Source of the DNA: a virus
Length of the DNA: 64,000 nucleotides
Direction: 5' to 3' (one strand)
Virus record (IMG/VR): IMGVR_UViG_3300033998_000095
Location: 48,007-112,006 of that record
Shown: piece by piece, positions 51,931-60,768 of the stretch
Layout of the letters: every line of letters starts with the position of its first letter
Numbering within the stretch: the stretch's first letter is position 1
Translations under genes and position numbers: made by a program
Notes under the pieces: model-generated
Seen by the model: the letters and a program-made list of their open reading frames with translations, nothing else
Databases searched by the model: none
Told to the model about the DNA's origin: nothing

Positions 51931-52566
51931 ATGTTTGTTGATTATGATGATATACGTATCAAATTGTTACATTATACACCAATCCATATAGCTGTAGAAG
52001 CAGCTTTGGTATGTACTGACAATGATGATAGGTTTGATGAATATAAAAAGGATAGTCAGACCTTTTTATTGAAACTATTAGAACATGGACATGAGAGTAT
52101 TTTTGAACATATAAATTACACTTTTAAAGTTCAAAACATATCAAGAGCTTTATTACAAGAATTAGCAAGACATAGACATATCTCATTAAGTGTTATGTCA
52201 ACAAGATATACTCTTAAGAAAGTAATTGATAGACAACAGTTGATATTTAAATTGCCTCATTTTTCTTCTAGAAATGATGAAGAAACAATAATGTATAATA
52301 AGTTAATAAACACTTTAGTTGAGCTTGAGAAGGTGGTAGCAGATGCAGTTGATACTGGAATAAAGAATGATGTATTAAAATATTTTATACCTGAAGCTCT
52401 TGTAACCAAACTAATGCTTACTATTAATTGTAGAGAATTAAGACATATTTTTCAATTAAGATTGAGCAATAGAGCTTTAGAAGAGTTTAGATGTCTATGT
52501 AGGAGTTTATATAATGCATTGCCAGAGGATCATCAATTTCTGTATAAAGATATTGTTTTAGTATAA
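51931..52566 (+). CDS. thyX: Flavin-dependent thymidylate synthase
   Basis: 211 residues from ATG 51931 (AAGGAG 9 bases upstream; GTG at 51922 is too close to it). The ThyX signature RHRHISLSVMSTRY lies at 80-93, preceded by HGHESIFEHINYTF. It methylates dUMP using FAD and methylene-tetrahydrofolate, supplying dTMP for an AT-rich genome. Confidence 0.92.
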   Translation: MFVDYDDIRIKLLHYTPIHIAVEAALVCTDNDDRFDEYKKDSQTFLLKLLEHGHESIFEHINYTFKVQNISRALLQELARHRHISLSVMSTRYTLKKVIDRQQLIFKLPHFSSRNDEETIMYNKLINTLVELEKVVADAVDTGIKNDVLKYFIPEALVTKLMLTINCRELRHIFQLRLSNRALEEFRCLCRSLYNALPEDHQFLYKDIVLV

Positions 52567-52607
52567 AATGTCCTTTTTATTATCTATAAAGGAGATGAAG
52601 ATATATT

Positions 52608-53060
52608 ATGATGATGTTATTGATTAATATACTAGATATTGTGATGACAATAGTAGTGGTTATTGCATTACATGTTTTGTCACCTACAAATGCCACCTTT
52701 TTTGTATTTGTAATGTTTTTCTTGTTTATTACAAGACTAATAATAGATTCTATATTAAATATAATTTCAGAACTCAATAGCGAACCAATTCAAGCACCTT
52801 TATTGAGGTTACAATATGCTTCTAGATTGATGCGATATAGAAAGTTCTTTTCAAAATTTAATAGAAAAATAATAGAATACATTAAATCTACATCATATTG
52901 GTGTTTATTGATAGTTCTTTCTTTACATTTATTTAGTTTTATGCAACATTTGAGTTATACAATAGCGTGGATAGCAATTATATTGTATCTAATTTATATA
53001 AGTTGCAGATGTCTGTTATATCTGTTATATATGATACATAATACAATTGAGGAGGTATAA
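52608..53060 (+). CDS. Multi-pass membrane protein A
   Basis: 150 residues, ATG after GGAGATG. About four hydrophobic segments (LINILDIVMTIVVVIALHVL; FFVFVMFFLFITRLII; WCLLIVLSLHLFSF; TIAWIAIILYLIYI). Adjacent and similar in layout to the next gene. No family recognised. Confidence 0.65.
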   Translation: MMMLLINILDIVMTIVVVIALHVLSPTNATFFVFVMFFLFITRLIIDSILNIISELNSEPIQAPLLRLQYASRLMRYRKFFSKFNRKIIEYIKSTSYWCLLIVLSLHLFSFMQHLSYTIAWIAIILYLIYISCRCLLYLLYMIHNTIEEV

Positions 53061-53064
53061 ATAT

Positions 53065-53520
53065 ATGTTTAAAGCATGTATGCGTATAGCATCAATGTTA
53101 AAAATAATATTAATAGGTATAGTACTAACATCTTTTATTAAACTATCTAACATTAATGCTGATTATTATTTCTCTTTATATTCAGGAATATTTGTAAGTA
53201 TATTACTATTGTATATAATAGCAGCTATATCATCGATATATAATGAAAAAACTAATACCATGAAAGACGATGATCCATATTTATCATTGTTTAATGCTGC
53301 TAAGAAGGCTGAAGCAAAACATGATAAAGCATATATATTTGTTATAACTCTATGGACATTTATTTTACAATTGATTTTATTGATAATATATTATCTGTTT
53401 AATATGCATCATTACGCATATTTCTTTATACGATTAGCGAGTATTCTATATATTGCATATATATGTGCTAGTACTATATCACATCATATTATGAAAGAGG
53501 GGGAGAGTAATAATGGATAA
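53065..53520 (+). CDS. Multi-pass membrane protein B
   Basis: 151 residues from ATG 53065 (GAGGAGG 8 bases upstream). Four hydrophobic segments (SMLKIILIGIVLTSFI; YSGIFVSILLLYIIAAI; FVITLWTFILQLILLIIYYL; YFFIRLASILYIAYI) around a charged middle loop. Likely a distant paralogue or partner of protein A. It overlaps the next gene by 8 bases. Confidence 0.65.
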   Translation: MFKACMRIASMLKIILIGIVLTSFIKLSNINADYYFSLYSGIFVSILLLYIIAAISSIYNEKTNTMKDDDPYLSLFNAAKKAEAKHDKAYIFVITLWTFILQLILLIIYYLFNMHHYAYFFIRLASILYIAYICASTISHHIMKEGESNNG

Positions 53521-53743
53521 TCTAGAAAAAGAAATCAATGATATAAAAGAAATGCTCATTACCATTAATAAAAAGATAGATATTCTAGTTGGAGAAAAGG
53601 TTGCATATGAATTAAAACGTCAGCAAATACTGAAACAATTGGACGAATACTATAAGTACTTAGAAGAACATCCAGAAGAAAAAGCAGAAATGCAAAAGGA
53701 AATAGATGAATGGATGTATGGTTTTAGAAGAAATGATAGATGA
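53513..53743 (+). CDS. Small coiled-coil protein
   Basis: 76 residues, almost all charged helix (NLEKEINDIKEMLITINKKI), GAGGGGGAG before the ATG. Overlaps membrane gene B, so it probably works with it. Function unknown. Confidence 0.6.
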   Translation: MDNLEKEINDIKEMLITINKKIDILVGEKVAYELKRQQILKQLDEYYKYLEEHPEEKAEMQKEIDEWMYGFRRNDR

Positions 53744-53773
53744 TAAACATAATAATAAAAGGAGGTTATTAGA

Positions 53774-54289
53774 ATGAAAAGAATATCTAGAGTACTTGGG
53801 GTAGTAATAATAGCAATATTAATTGGTATTACTCCAGTATTAGCACTTAACTTCAATCAAGATAAGTTCACTCAAGAAGAAACAGAATATATGATGTTTA
53901 CTTTAGTAAATATGCAGAGTATGATGAAAACATTGAGTAATCTTGATCAGTTATTTCCAATGTGTCCAGATCCTTTAGATACTAAGAGATATCAAGAATG
54001 GTACTATGTTATGCATGTACAATTTCAAGCAATAGAAGCAATTGGAAATGAATTCTTTGATAATACAAACATTCCAGAGTATTTCTCCACGATAGATGAA
54101 GAATATAGAGTATGTTTAGATAATCTAGTCCAAGCAGCACAATATTTTGATGCTGGATATCAATCATTGAATCCAGAGATTATCAAGATGGGTATGCCTT
54201 ATTGGATTGAAGGTTGTAATCAAATTGGACAGATAGTTCCAGCTTTCGTTAAAATATTGGAAAATAAAAATGGTGGACCATTAATGTAA
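53774..54289 (+). CDS. Secreted helical protein 1
   Basis: 171 residues with a signal peptide (MKRISRVLGVVIIAILIGIT, cleavage near VLA-LN). The mature part is a helical bundle with conserved-looking Cys and Met (FPMCPDPLDTKRYQEWYYV). Layout matches the secreted protein at 54666, suggesting a family duplication. No catalytic motif. Could act at the envelope of the infected cell, for example in superinfection exclusion (inference). Confidence 0.65.
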   Translation: MKRISRVLGVVIIAILIGITPVLALNFNQDKFTQEETEYMMFTLVNMQSMMKTLSNLDQLFPMCPDPLDTKRYQEWYYVMHVQFQAIEAIGNEFFDNTNIPEYFSTIDEEYRVCLDNLVQAAQYFDAGYQSLNPEIIKMGMPYWIEGCNQIGQIVPAFVKILENKNGGPLM

Positions 54290-54331
54290 CTAAGTAATAT
54301 AATTAAATATAATAAATAGGAGGTAATAATT

Positions 54332-54637
54332 ATGACCATGGATTTTATTACGTTAAAGGATAATATTAAGATTTTAGCAGGATTACAGAAAATAGCTAAA
54401 CAGAGGGTTAAGATACTCTATAGTATTCAAGATACTGCATTAGCTACAGAACTACAGAAATGTGTAAACAAAAATAGAAAAACTTTACGTTTGATGCACG
54501 TACTTTATTCTATGAAAAAGGGTAGATCCTATAAAGAAGTAGAACCAAATGCTAAAAATGAATTAGATGTAAAACAACTTAAGCGTTTAGTTAAGAAGAT
54601 TAAAGATAAACCAGTAGTTGAATCTATTAATACTTAA
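54332..54637 (+). CDS. Small basic helical protein
   Basis: 101 residues, AGGAGG before the ATG. Lys/Arg-rich helices (LAGLQKIAKQRVKILYSIQD; DVKQLKRLVKKIKDKPVVES). Family unknown. Confidence 0.6.
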   Translation: MTMDFITLKDNIKILAGLQKIAKQRVKILYSIQDTALATELQKCVNKNRKTLRLMHVLYSMKKGRSYKEVEPNAKNELDVKQLKRLVKKIKDKPVVESINT

Positions 54638-54665
54638 AATTAATATTTAATTTGGGGTGAAGTAG

Positions 54666-55133
54666 ATGAAAAAGAGAATAGTATTTGGGTTATTAATAAT
54701 ATTGTTGTTACCCTTGTTTATTGCTGTTAAAAGTGAAGCTTTAACAAACGAAGAAAACACATATATTACACAAAAAGATATTCTTGGTGCTAAAATGATC
54801 GCTAAACTAGATGATTTATCTAATGCTTTACAAGATATATCAGATACAAAGAATATCGATTATGATTATCTTATTAAACTAGCTAAAGATATAGATAAAA
54901 TTACATATGATGCTTATGATATAGATTGTCCACCTAGATTTAAAAGATCACACAAGTATTATCTGCTGGCAATGGATTATATTCATGAATTCGCTCAACT
55001 ATTTATCTCTGCATTATATGAGAATGATACTATAAAATTGAATAATGCTTTTGCTATTATTACTGAAGCTTCTCAAAATATGGATAAATCAAATGAACTG
55101 TTTGCCATGGAGCTGAAAGAGAAGAGTATATAA
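54666..55133 (+). CDS. Secreted helical protein 2
   Basis: 155 residues: signal peptide MKKRIVFGLLIILLLPLFIA (cleavage near SEA-LT), then helices (MIAKLDDLSNALQDI; SHKYYLLAMDYIHEFAQLF). Similar in size and architecture to secreted protein 1. Followed by a strong terminator, so it ends this operon. Confidence 0.65.
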   Translation: MKKRIVFGLLIILLLPLFIAVKSEALTNEENTYITQKDILGAKMIAKLDDLSNALQDISDTKNIDYDYLIKLAKDIDKITYDAYDIDCPPRFKRSHKYYLLAMDYIHEFAQLFISALYENDTIKLNNAFAIITEASQNMDKSNELFAMELKEKSI

Positions 55134-55153
55134 CATCTAAACAGAAATGGTAA

Positions 55154-55208
55154 AATCGTTCTCTCATAGAACGAATATAATCCAATGTCGTTCTATGAGA
55201 GAACGATT
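55154..55208 (+). terminator. Long hairpin terminator
   Basis: A 21-bp perfect stem (starts AATCGTTCTCTCATAGAACG), 13-base loop. It closes the membrane/secreted protein operon. Confidence 0.8.
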
Positions 55209-55330
55209 AGTGTGGTTGAATGTATACATTTTTAGGGTTACTTTATTTTTAGTATATTATGGTGTATTGTTAGGATAATCTAATCTAATTAATCTTATCT
55301 AAAAAAATAGAATAGGAGGATCTTTAATTC

Positions 55331-55825
55331 ATGCAATCAGACAAGTACTATGCTGAGATTATATTTGAAGCTGATTTTAAAACATTATTAACCATAATGA
55401 ATAAGATAACAACTTATATCTATAAAAAAGGTATAACAGCATTTTCTAAAATAATACCATATAATTATCATGTTATTTTTAATAATTATTCATTAGACAA
55501 ATTTAATCAATATAAGTTAAATGTTAATCAGCAATCAACAGAAATGATACCAAATAAACAATTTACTGAGTTTATGAATAGATGTTTATCAGATAATAAT
55601 GTTATTAATATAGGCTTTTATCCACAATATCAAACACACAATGATAGCATTATTAACGTATACAACAGTAATACTATCTCAAAACAAGTTCGTCTGGTAG
55701 TGTCTTTTATTTCTGATCTTGCCAATCTAACTCATTTAATAGATAAGATACGTGAAAAGTTTCCTAGTATAAAATTCAGTATCAATATGGTAAACGTTCA
55801 AGAATATACTAATAATGTATTATAA
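55331..55825 (+). CDS. Hypothetical protein
   Basis: 164 residues, AGGAGG before the ATG. Alpha/beta sequence with Tyr/Asn-rich strands (YYAEIIFEADFKTLLTIMNK; QVRLVVSFISDLANLTHLID). No family recognised. It stands alone between a terminator and the iterated repeat at 55893. Confidence 0.6.
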   Translation: MQSDKYYAEIIFEADFKTLLTIMNKITTYIYKKGITAFSKIIPYNYHVIFNNYSLDKFNQYKLNVNQQSTEMIPNKQFTEFMNRCLSDNNVINIGFYPQYQTHNDSIINVYNSNTISKQVRLVVSFISDLANLTHLIDKIREKFPSIKFSINMVNVQEYTNNVL

Positions 55826-55892
55826 AATTAAGAGGATAAAGGACTTCCATTATAGTAAATTACATCTTATGACTAACTTAGAATTGGTCGTA

Positions 55893-55925
55893 ATTGCACA
55901 ATAATTGCACATTATTTGCACATAT
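55893..55925 (+). repeat. Three tandem 11-bp direct repeats
   Basis: ATTGCACAATA, ATTGCACATTA, TTTGCACATAT follow one another exactly, sharing TTGCACA at an 11-base period (one helical turn). They lie in the 195-base gap before the gene at 56021. This fits an operator or iteron bound on one face of DNA. Confidence 0.65.
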
Positions 55926-56020
55926 TGTCTTTTATATTTTAATTATTTATAGAGATTTGTCTAGTACTTATTGCTTAATATGTATAATAAAATAAATCTA
56001 AAATAGGGAGGTAATAAATT

Positions 56021-56596
56021 ATGAAGAAGTTATTAACAATCCAAGTATATACTATAAATGAATTGGATGAGGATACGAAGGATTATGTTTTAGAAAGATT
56101 TATCAATGAACATTGTGATGATCTTATGCCAAACGACTGGAGTGATCCTATATTAAGAGAAGCTAATGACTTTTATGGATTAGATATCTTTGTATATAAT
56201 TTGTATAGTGGATATATTAAAGCTAAATTAGTTAAAGATCCAGAGGAATGCATCAAAGCTATAAGAGAAAATTCTCAATCGAAAGAACTATTAGATTTAG
56301 CAGATTTTTATGAAAAAATAATGACTAAATACTATTATGAATATGGTGATAGTGATGATGAAGATGAAGAAGGTAGAGATGATGCTAATGAGGAATATGA
56401 AGCAATTAGAGACAATTTACAAAGAGATTTGTCTGAATACTTTCTTAAAGAATTAGAAAAAGAGTATTATTATTATTTTTCTAAAGAATATGTTTACAAT
56501 TTTTTAGAGAGTAATGAGACCTATTTTACTAAAGATGGTACAATGATACCATATAGTTATGTTGTCAAAGGCAAGGTGACATGTAAAGATGAATGA
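56021..56596 (+). CDS. Hypothetical acidic protein
   Basis: 191 residues, GGGAGG before the ATG. Starts KKLLTIQVYTINELDEDTKDYV and ends with FLESNETYFTKDGTMI, a pattern found in many small phage proteins of unknown role ('ELSEEAKE...AN-YEFTEDG'). A poly-acidic loop sits near residues 108-125. Overlaps the ligase gene by 8 bases. Confidence 0.6.
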   Translation: MKKLLTIQVYTINELDEDTKDYVLERFINEHCDDLMPNDWSDPILREANDFYGLDIFVYNLYSGYIKAKLVKDPEECIKAIRENSQSKELLDLADFYEKIMTKYYYEYGDSDDEDEEGRDDANEEYEAIRDNLQRDLSEYFLKELEKEYYYYFSKEYVYNFLESNETYFTKDGTMIPYSYVVKGKVTCKDE

Positions 56597-57446
56597 GATT
56601 GGACTACAGTTAGCATATGATACAGAAAAACTTACTAAACATATATCTCATCTATCTAGTTTTCCAGAAGACTTTATAGTGGAACCTAAATACGATGGGA
56701 TAAGAGTAGCCTGCTTTGTATATGATAAAGATGACATTAGATTTGTAACTAGGTATGGTAATAAAGTATATAATATTAGTTATATAGAAGATGATATTAA
56801 AAAGCAGGCTGATAAGCTTAAAGGATATATGCTGGATGGAGAAATATATGGTAAAGATTGGAATGAAACTGTATCTACTACCAGAACCAGAACATCCAAG
56901 AAAGAGAATCCAGATTTAGTATATTATGTATTTGATATTATTCCAATTGAAAACTTTAAGAAGAAGTCATATGATGCTACATTAGATGAAAGAAAAAAAT
57001 TGTTAGATAAATTATTATCTAATACCAAGCATGTTAAGAAAGTCAAATATCATAAGATAAAAGATGTGGATGAAGCGTTAGATATATATAAAAATGAAAT
57101 TGAAAATGGTCTTGAAGGTATTATGTTAAAGAGAATTGACACTCCTTATAGGTTCAGAAGAACTCCTGATTGGCTCAAAGTTAAGAATATATTATCAGAT
57201 GAATTTGAAGTTGTTGATGTGTTTGAAGGTAGTGGCAAGTATAAAAATATGCTTGGTGGTATTGTAATTAAATTACCCAATGGGGACACTATGAAAGTGG
57301 GTTCTGGTTTTACTGATGAAGAAAGGGACAGGTATTGGAAGAATCCCAAATCTATCATAGGTAAGACTATAGAAGTAGCATATCAGGAGAAAACTAAAGA
57401 TGGTAAACTGAGGAATCCAAGGTTCTTAAGAATACGAATGGATTGA
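56589..57446 (+). CDS. ATP-dependent DNA ligase
   Basis: 285 residues. Adenylation motif EPKYDGIR (Lys34), LDGEIYG (motif III), YVFDIIPIE (IIIa), EGIMLKRIDTPYRF (IV) and DWLKVKNI (V), then a small OB domain (VDVFEGSGKYKNMLGGIVIK). Compact like T7-type ligases, without the T4 N-terminal domain. Seals Okazaki nicks. Confidence 0.92.
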   Translation: MNEIGLQLAYDTEKLTKHISHLSSFPEDFIVEPKYDGIRVACFVYDKDDIRFVTRYGNKVYNISYIEDDIKKQADKLKGYMLDGEIYGKDWNETVSTTRTRTSKKENPDLVYYVFDIIPIENFKKKSYDATLDERKKLLDKLLSNTKHVKKVKYHKIKDVDEALDIYKNEIENGLEGIMLKRIDTPYRFRRTPDWLKVKNILSDEFEVVDVFEGSGKYKNMLGGIVIKLPNGDTMKVGSGFTDEERDRYWKNPKSIIGKTIEVAYQEKTKDGKLRNPRFLRIRMD

Positions 57447-57527
57447 TAATAAATTAACTAAATAATTTGACTTAACATTTGATCTTAAAACTTATGACTA
57501 TATGATAATTATCTGGAGTAAACTTCA

Positions 57528-58145
57528 ATGTTTAGATTTAATAAGGATATAGGATTATTTACATTAGATAGGGGCAAAGATACATGTAAATATTCTACTG
57601 AATTTTGTAGATTACATTGCTATAATAATAAAATGTATAAAGCATTTGGAAAGCGTATGCGTGAAAGGGATATAAAAAATGAACAGTATTGGCAAACAGC
57701 TATAGGTGAAGATATTTATAAAACTCTTCAACATAAACAATATGATATCTCTAGAATAAGATTATGTTCAAGAGGTGAAGCATTTCTTGATACCCATGAT
57801 GTTGAAAGAGTAGCATCATGGGCATCTTATCTTTCTAAATATAATATTGACATTTTAGTATTCACTAAAGCATGGAGAGATGATGATATTAGGTCTTTAA
57901 TAGAAAAAGATCTGTTTTTATACCCTAATTTATATATCATAGCTTCATTAGATCTAGATACTCTGCAATACTATGATTCTTTAAAAAATAATAAATGGAT
58001 AGTATCTTTCTTTGGAAATGATTCATTTGAGCATCCAAATTTTATCAAATGTCCAAAAACATGGAAACATTTAAAGAGTTATTGTATTAAATGTAATGAA
58101 GGATGCTTCTCGAGATGTAAAGATATACATTTCAAGATGCATTAA
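57528..58145 (+). CDS. Gp88-like Cys-rich protein
   Basis: 205 residues. An N-terminal Cys cluster (DTCKYSTEFCRLHCYNNKMY), central RIRLCSRGEAFLD, then DILVFTKAWRDDD, and a C-terminal cluster CIKCNEGCFSRCKD. The layout resembles mycobacteriophage Gp88-type proteins, thought to bind Fe-S in a radical-SAM-like barrel. Activity unknown. Confidence 0.6.
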   Translation: MFRFNKDIGLFTLDRGKDTCKYSTEFCRLHCYNNKMYKAFGKRMRERDIKNEQYWQTAIGEDIYKTLQHKQYDISRIRLCSRGEAFLDTHDVERVASWASYLSKYNIDILVFTKAWRDDDIRSLIEKDLFLYPNLYIIASLDLDTLQYYDSLKNNKWIVSFFGNDSFEHPNFIKCPKTWKHLKSYCIKCNEGCFSRCKDIHFKMH

Positions 58146-58185
58146 ATGGATTATTATTATAATTAATTAAAGGGGGTTAAAGATA

Positions 58186-58455
58186 ATGTTGGTTATTAAG
58201 ACAGAACATGTGTATTTAAATAATAAGGATGCTGTAAAGCGTGTTGTTGAGATAAAACATGATACTACTTATACTAGCAATCGTTCATTATCATCTGATG
58301 TTGTTATTACATATAATGGTATACTTCTCAAAGATATAGATGATACATATCTTGTTGTTAAAGATCAAATGTATGATTATGCATATTTAAAGAACGTAAT
58401 ACAATTATTGCGACAAAAGTTGAAAGAAAAAGTATATATGATAAAAGTAGAATAA
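58186..58455 (+). CDS. Small protein, tandem paralogue 1
   Basis: 89 residues: LVIKTEHVYLNN...VEIKHDT...LLKDIDDTYLVVKDQMYDY...IQLLRQKLKEKV. Clearly related to the next gene over its whole length, so a tandem duplication. GGGGGTT before the ATG. Function unknown. Confidence 0.68.
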   Translation: MLVIKTEHVYLNNKDAVKRVVEIKHDTTYTSNRSLSSDVVITYNGILLKDIDDTYLVVKDQMYDYAYLKNVIQLLRQKLKEKVYMIKVE

Positions 58456-58503
58456 ATTATAATAGTAAATAATTATTATCATTATGGAATGGAGGATGAT
58501 AAT

Positions 58504-58773
58504 ATGATAGTTATTAAGACAAACAATGTTATGGTTAATAATAGTCTGATTTTTAAGAAAATTATTGATATTAAGCATATTGAAAGCAAGAAGAAGCAAC
58601 CTGCTATGATGAAAAATCAATTAGTAGTATCAGATAGCATGATCTTATTGGTAGATGAAGATAAGAGTCATTATTTGATTAAAGATAGTATATATGATGA
58701 TGTGTATATGCGACAAATTGTACAACTACTAAGGAATCACACCAAAGAAAAGGTAAGAGTAATAAATATTTAG
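58504..58773 (+). CDS. Small protein, tandem paralogue 2
   Basis: 89 residues from ATG 58504 (GGAGG upstream). IVIKTNNVMVNN...IDIKHIE...ILLVDEDKSHYLIKDSIYDD...VQLLRNHTKEKV aligns with the previous gene without large gaps, sharing perhaps a third of residues. Strong terminator follows. Confidence 0.68.
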   Translation: MIVIKTNNVMVNNSLIFKKIIDIKHIESKKKQPAMMKNQLVVSDSMILLVDEDKSHYLIKDSIYDDVYMRQIVQLLRNHTKEKVRVINI

Positions 58774-58791
58774 ATATCTAATATTTAATTT

Positions 58792-58822
58792 AATGGAGAG
58801 AGATGACCTGTCTCTCTCCATT
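58792..58822 (+). terminator. Hairpin terminator
   Basis: A 12-bp stem AATGGAGAGAGA with loop TGACCTG, followed by a T-rich tract, after the paralogue pair. Confidence 0.8.
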
Positions 58823-58868
58823 GTATTTATATTTCATAGTGTTTATAATGGGAAAGGAGGAAAAGCGA

Positions 58869-59099
58869 ATGAGTGTGAAAATATTAGGAGAATTTGCATC
58901 AGATGAAGAAATAAAGGACTTCTTACTTTATCATATGGATGAGGCAGATGATAAAAAATCAAAGACAAACCCAGCATTAACTAGACAGCAAGTATGGGAT
59001 ATAAATATGGGGGCAGTAATGCAAGGAGATATTACAAGAGTTAGATCCTTAATAACTAAAAATGTTACTAAGGAGTTTGGAAAGTATTACGAAGTTTAG
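58869..59099 (+). CDS. Small hypothetical protein
   Basis: 76 residues from ATG 58869 (AAAGGAGG upstream); longer frames would cross the terminator. Sequence SVKILGEFASDEEIKDFLLY... helical, no family recognised. Confidence 0.6.
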   Translation: MSVKILGEFASDEEIKDFLLYHMDEADDKKSKTNPALTRQQVWDINMGAVMQGDITRVRSLITKNVTKEFGKYYEV

Positions 59100-59142
59100 G
59101 TGAACATTCCATAGAAAATGCGAAACAGACAGGAGGGTCCAA

Positions 59143-59196
59143 ATGAACTTACACCATATTGGGGTAATTAGAAAACAAACATTAATAAATAATTAG
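59143..59196 (+). CDS. Possible 17-residue leader peptide
   Basis: MNLHHIGVIRKQTLINN behind AGGAGGG at ideal spacing. Its stop overlaps the ribosome site of the gene at 59209, so it may couple translation to it. Weakly supported. Confidence 0.35.
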   Translation: MNLHHIGVIRKQTLINN

Positions 59197-59208
59197 GAGG
59201 TATACTTT

Positions 59209-59406
59209 ATGCAAGATACTGATAGAAAATCATTAAAATTAAGCTTGTCATTTTCTTGTGATTGGATAGATATGATCAGAGCAATTAAAGATAAATCTTA
59301 TGTCTTTGATCTTACTATTGTGAATTTCTCATGGTCATATGATCCAGGTATATTGGCATTTTATATAAGTCTGCTTGGGTTTGGTGTTTTGATTGAGATT
59401 TTTTAA
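59209..59406 (+). CDS. Small hydrophobic protein
   Basis: 65 residues: LKLSLSFSCDWIDMIRAI then FDLTIVNFSWSYDPGILAFY ending GFGVLIEIF. Beta-rich and aromatic, reminiscent of short phage proteins of unknown role. AGGAGG before the ATG. Confidence 0.5.
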   Translation: MQDTDRKSLKLSLSFSCDWIDMIRAIKDKSYVFDLTIVNFSWSYDPGILAFYISLLGFGVLIEIF

Positions 59407-59452
59407 AAAGTGGTGATACTGATATGATAAACGAAGAGGATGATGATTAAAT

Positions 59453-59779
59453 ATGCGTATTCATACGAGTAAGCACAATATATACGAATGGTTAACTATA
59501 TCTTCAAATGATGGACACAAGTTTATTGTGCTGGGATGGAACAATCCTTTCAAAAAAACAGCAATATTATTTAATATATCATGTTCTTTTTCCAAATATA
59601 CTGAGTTCGTAGAAATAATATTGATATTTTTACATATATTCTTTAGATATAATACTAAGGAGGGGAGTAAAGCAATTGATGAATTAATAGAACAAGCTAA
59701 TAAAGAATATGAAGAAGGGCAATATGTTACTTACGAAGGTAATGATTATATTACTTTTAAGATAGGAGGTAGTGATTAA
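59453..59779 (+). CDS. Hypothetical protein
   Basis: 108 residues. The first half is aromatic and beta-rich like the previous protein (WLTISSNDGHKFIVLGWNNP); the second half is charged (GSKAIDELIEQANKEYEEGQ). The stop overlaps the next ATG (TAATG). Confidence 0.52.
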   Translation: MRIHTSKHNIYEWLTISSNDGHKFIVLGWNNPFKKTAILFNISCSFSKYTEFVEIILIFLHIFFRYNTKEGSKAIDELIEQANKEYEEGQYVTYEGNDYITFKIGGSD

Positions 59780-59970
59780 TGAAATATGTTACTATAGTTG
59801 TTGATGAAATACCTGGTGAGTATGAATGCCCCATATGCAAAGACATAGTAAGGGTAGAAGAAAGCATGGATGATGATGAAAACTACGTAGAAGTTATAGG
59901 ATGTAAGCATGCATTTATAAATGTAGATATAAATGATGATATCATTTTAGAGTTTTACGATGATGTTTAA
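59779..59970 (+). CDS. Small acidic Cys protein
   Basis: 63 residues, start overlapping the previous stop. EYECPICKDIVRVEES plus a later Cys and His (VIGCKHAFINVD) could form a zinc knuckle. Acidic end. Function unknown. Confidence 0.55.
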   Translation: MKYVTIVVDEIPGEYECPICKDIVRVEESMDDDENYVEVIGCKHAFINVDINDDIILEFYDDV

Positions 59971-60000
59971 TTTTAATTAACTGAGATTGGAGTGATTTAC

Positions 60001-60738
60001 TTGAGCAGAAAGACTATCAAAACTGGGGATGAGAATGAAAAACATACTGAGGTAAAACATAAGACAAAGAAAAGAAAGATATTAAAAGTTATTGCTTTTG
60101 TATTTATAGTGGTAGCTGCATTATTTGTATTTTTTATATATACTACACAAGATATACCATTAATACAAACATTAAATAAAGATGTTCCTTTAAAACCTAA
60201 TACTACAGTAGCAGTAGTTGAGGAACAACCAATTTCAACTATAGAAGATCAATTATATAAGATATCACATAATATCATTGTTAATTATTTCTTGAATAAA
60301 AATGCATTCCTACCAGTACAGGAAGCTGAGGAATATGCTACATATGTAATTAAACATGCCCAATATTACAAATTGGATCCATTTATTATAGCAGCTATCA
60401 TAGGAAAGGAATCTACAGTTAATTTTATGGCTAGATCAAAAGTAGCACATGGTTTGATGCAGATTCATTGGAATGTACATAAAGACAATATATTAAAATC
60501 ATTTGGTAGTAGAGTGAAGACTTTACGTGATATTTATTATCCTCCTACTAACATTTTAATAGGTTGTTGGATATTTGCAGATTGTATGAAAAAATCTAAT
60601 AATAAATTACCAGATGCATTAAGCAGATATTATGGTGCTAAAAGCAACGAATATATAAATGCTATCTTATCTGATTACTCAGAAATGGCTTCTTCATTTT
60701 ATAAAAAAGCCAGTAATATAATAAAACAAACATCATAA
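60001..60738 (+). CDS. Membrane-anchored lytic transglycosylase
   Basis: About 245 residues from TTG 60001 (TTGGAG 8-9 bases upstream; GTG at 59992 overlaps that site). A basic N-terminus, one membrane segment (KVIAFVFIVVAALFVFFIYT), a linker, then an SLT-type domain: IIAAIIGKESTVNFMA (catalytic Glu in the ES motif), AHGLMQIHWNV, and ALSRYYGAKSNEY. It would cut peptidoglycan from outside the membrane, in lysis or local wall opening. Confidence 0.8.
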   Translation: MSRKTIKTGDENEKHTEVKHKTKKRKILKVIAFVFIVVAALFVFFIYTTQDIPLIQTLNKDVPLKPNTTVAVVEEQPISTIEDQLYKISHNIIVNYFLNKNAFLPVQEAEEYATYVIKHAQYYKLDPFIIAAIIGKESTVNFMARSKVAHGLMQIHWNVHKDNILKSFGSRVKTLRDIYYPPTNILIGCWIFADCMKKSNNKLPDALSRYYGAKSNEYINAILSDYSEMASSFYKKASNIIKQTS

Positions 60739-60768
60739 ATAAAATTAATAAATAGGAGGTAAATTATT

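Noticed and set aside
59407-59452. Eight-codon frame ATGATAAACGAAGAG...
   Set aside because: Too short, and it doubles as the ribosome-site region of the next gene.
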